Shown here: positions 42,139 to 42,346 of the stretch, in pieces
Numbering within the stretch: position 1 is the first letter of the stretch
Layout of the letters: every line of letters starts with the position of its first letter
NCBI GenBank assembly: GCA_017503575.1
Contig: JAFVSV010000022.1
Span: forward strand, 1-42,346
Direction of reading: 5' to 3'
Origin: Alistipes sp.
Lineage (GTDB): Bacteria > Bacteroidota > Bacteroidia > Bacteroidales > Rikenellaceae
Length of the DNA stretch: 42,346 bases
Made by a program: the position numbers and the translations under genes
Notes under the pieces: model-generated
Databases searched by the model: none
What the model was told of the DNA's origin: nothing
The model's input: only the letters and a program-made list of their open reading frames with translations

Positions 42139-42146
42139 TATTTTTG
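42139..42146 (+). promoter_or_regulatory. -7 promoter element of acpP
   Basis: TATTTTTG matches TAnnTTTG, 85 bp before the acpP start and only 13 bp from the divergent pepE element. Confidence 0.6.
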
Positions 42147-42231
42147 TGGCGTCTCTTGAAATTTTTTTTCATGGAGCCTATTACAGTAGATGCAATTTAC
42201 TACTATAATGTTTAACTAAAACTTAATTATT

Positions 42232-42346
42232 ATGTCAGAAATTCAGTCAAAAGTTGTCGAGATTATCGTTGACAAGTTGGGCGTTAAGGAGTCAGAGGTA
42301 GTGCCTGAGGCAAGCTTTACAGCACACCTTGGTGCAGATTCTTTGG
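42232..42346 (+). CDS. acpP: Acyl carrier protein, partial (runs off the window)
   Basis: The first 38 codons of a fatty-acid-synthesis acyl carrier protein. The reading begins [18 protein letters not shown] and reaches LGADSL, which includes the phosphopantetheine-attachment serine; the window ends in the next codon. It is preceded by a TATTTTTG promoter and an AT-rich leader of about 80 nt. Not visible as a full ORF because it is cut by the window end. Confidence 0.92.
   Translation, partial: MSEIQSKVVEIIVDKLGVKESEVVPEASFTAHLGADSL

Overview
The window looks like a chromosomal segment of a Bacteroidales gut bacterium, probably close to Alistipes/Rikenellaceae (the genus is inference). The grounds are SusC/SusD and Oar-type TonB receptors, many lipoproteins, fimbrillin-like, DUF4493, PCMD, BACON and C10-peptidase families, lack of Shine-Dalgarno sites, and the Bacteroidetes -7 promoter element TAnnTTTG in front of nearly every transcription unit. 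No transposase, integrase, phage gene or CRISPR array is seen.

Layout. 1-500: two tRNA-Pro genes (CGG and UGG), minus strand. 519-3040: prs and engB (minus), then divergently a MazG-like pyrophosphohydrolase and a broken lipoprotein gene. 3158-12870: one seven-gene operon with its own promoter and terminator, encoding fimbrillin-like/DUF4493 surface lipoproteins, two outer-membrane barrels and two PCMD-domain lipoproteins. 12905-16532: lnt (lipoprotein N-acylation), folC and a HAD phosphatase. 16547-16750: a 17-bp tandem repeat array and a pair of repeated hairpins. 16821-23834: two minus-strand surface genes, a 1086-aa GLUG/beta-helix lipoprotein with a C9 tract in its leader, and an Oar-like TonB receptor; a 164-bp dispersed repeat lies between them. 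23978-31483: SusC-SusD-lipoprotein operon with a TTTG-N19-TAnnTTTG promoter. 31625-39367: a protease island of two tandem paralogous modules (S8 lipoprotein protease plus small lipocalin-like lipoprotein, with a shared 20-bp promoter core), then a C10 cysteine protease and a BACON lipoprotein. 39393-42346: second copy of the 164-bp repeat, then waaA, yraN and pepE (minus) and the start of acpP (plus).

How it may work together. Almost everything between 3 and 39 kb is cell-envelope machinery. Secreted S8 and C10 proteases, SusCD- and Oar-type TonB importers and the cytoplasmic dipeptidase PepE would suit growth on protein or peptides, but no substrate can be read from sequence. The most interesting pattern is in the protease island. 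The small lipoproteins end in a tail (T-R-x-x-E-V-V-P-F-L) that resembles the propeptide/catalytic-domain junction of the neighbouring S8 proteases (T-R-x-x-[DE]-M-P-F). This suggests a substrate-mimic inhibitor, chaperone or substrate role. T-R-[A/S/T/G] motifs occur near the N-termini of many of the window's exported proteins, which could reflect shared Arg-specific maturation.
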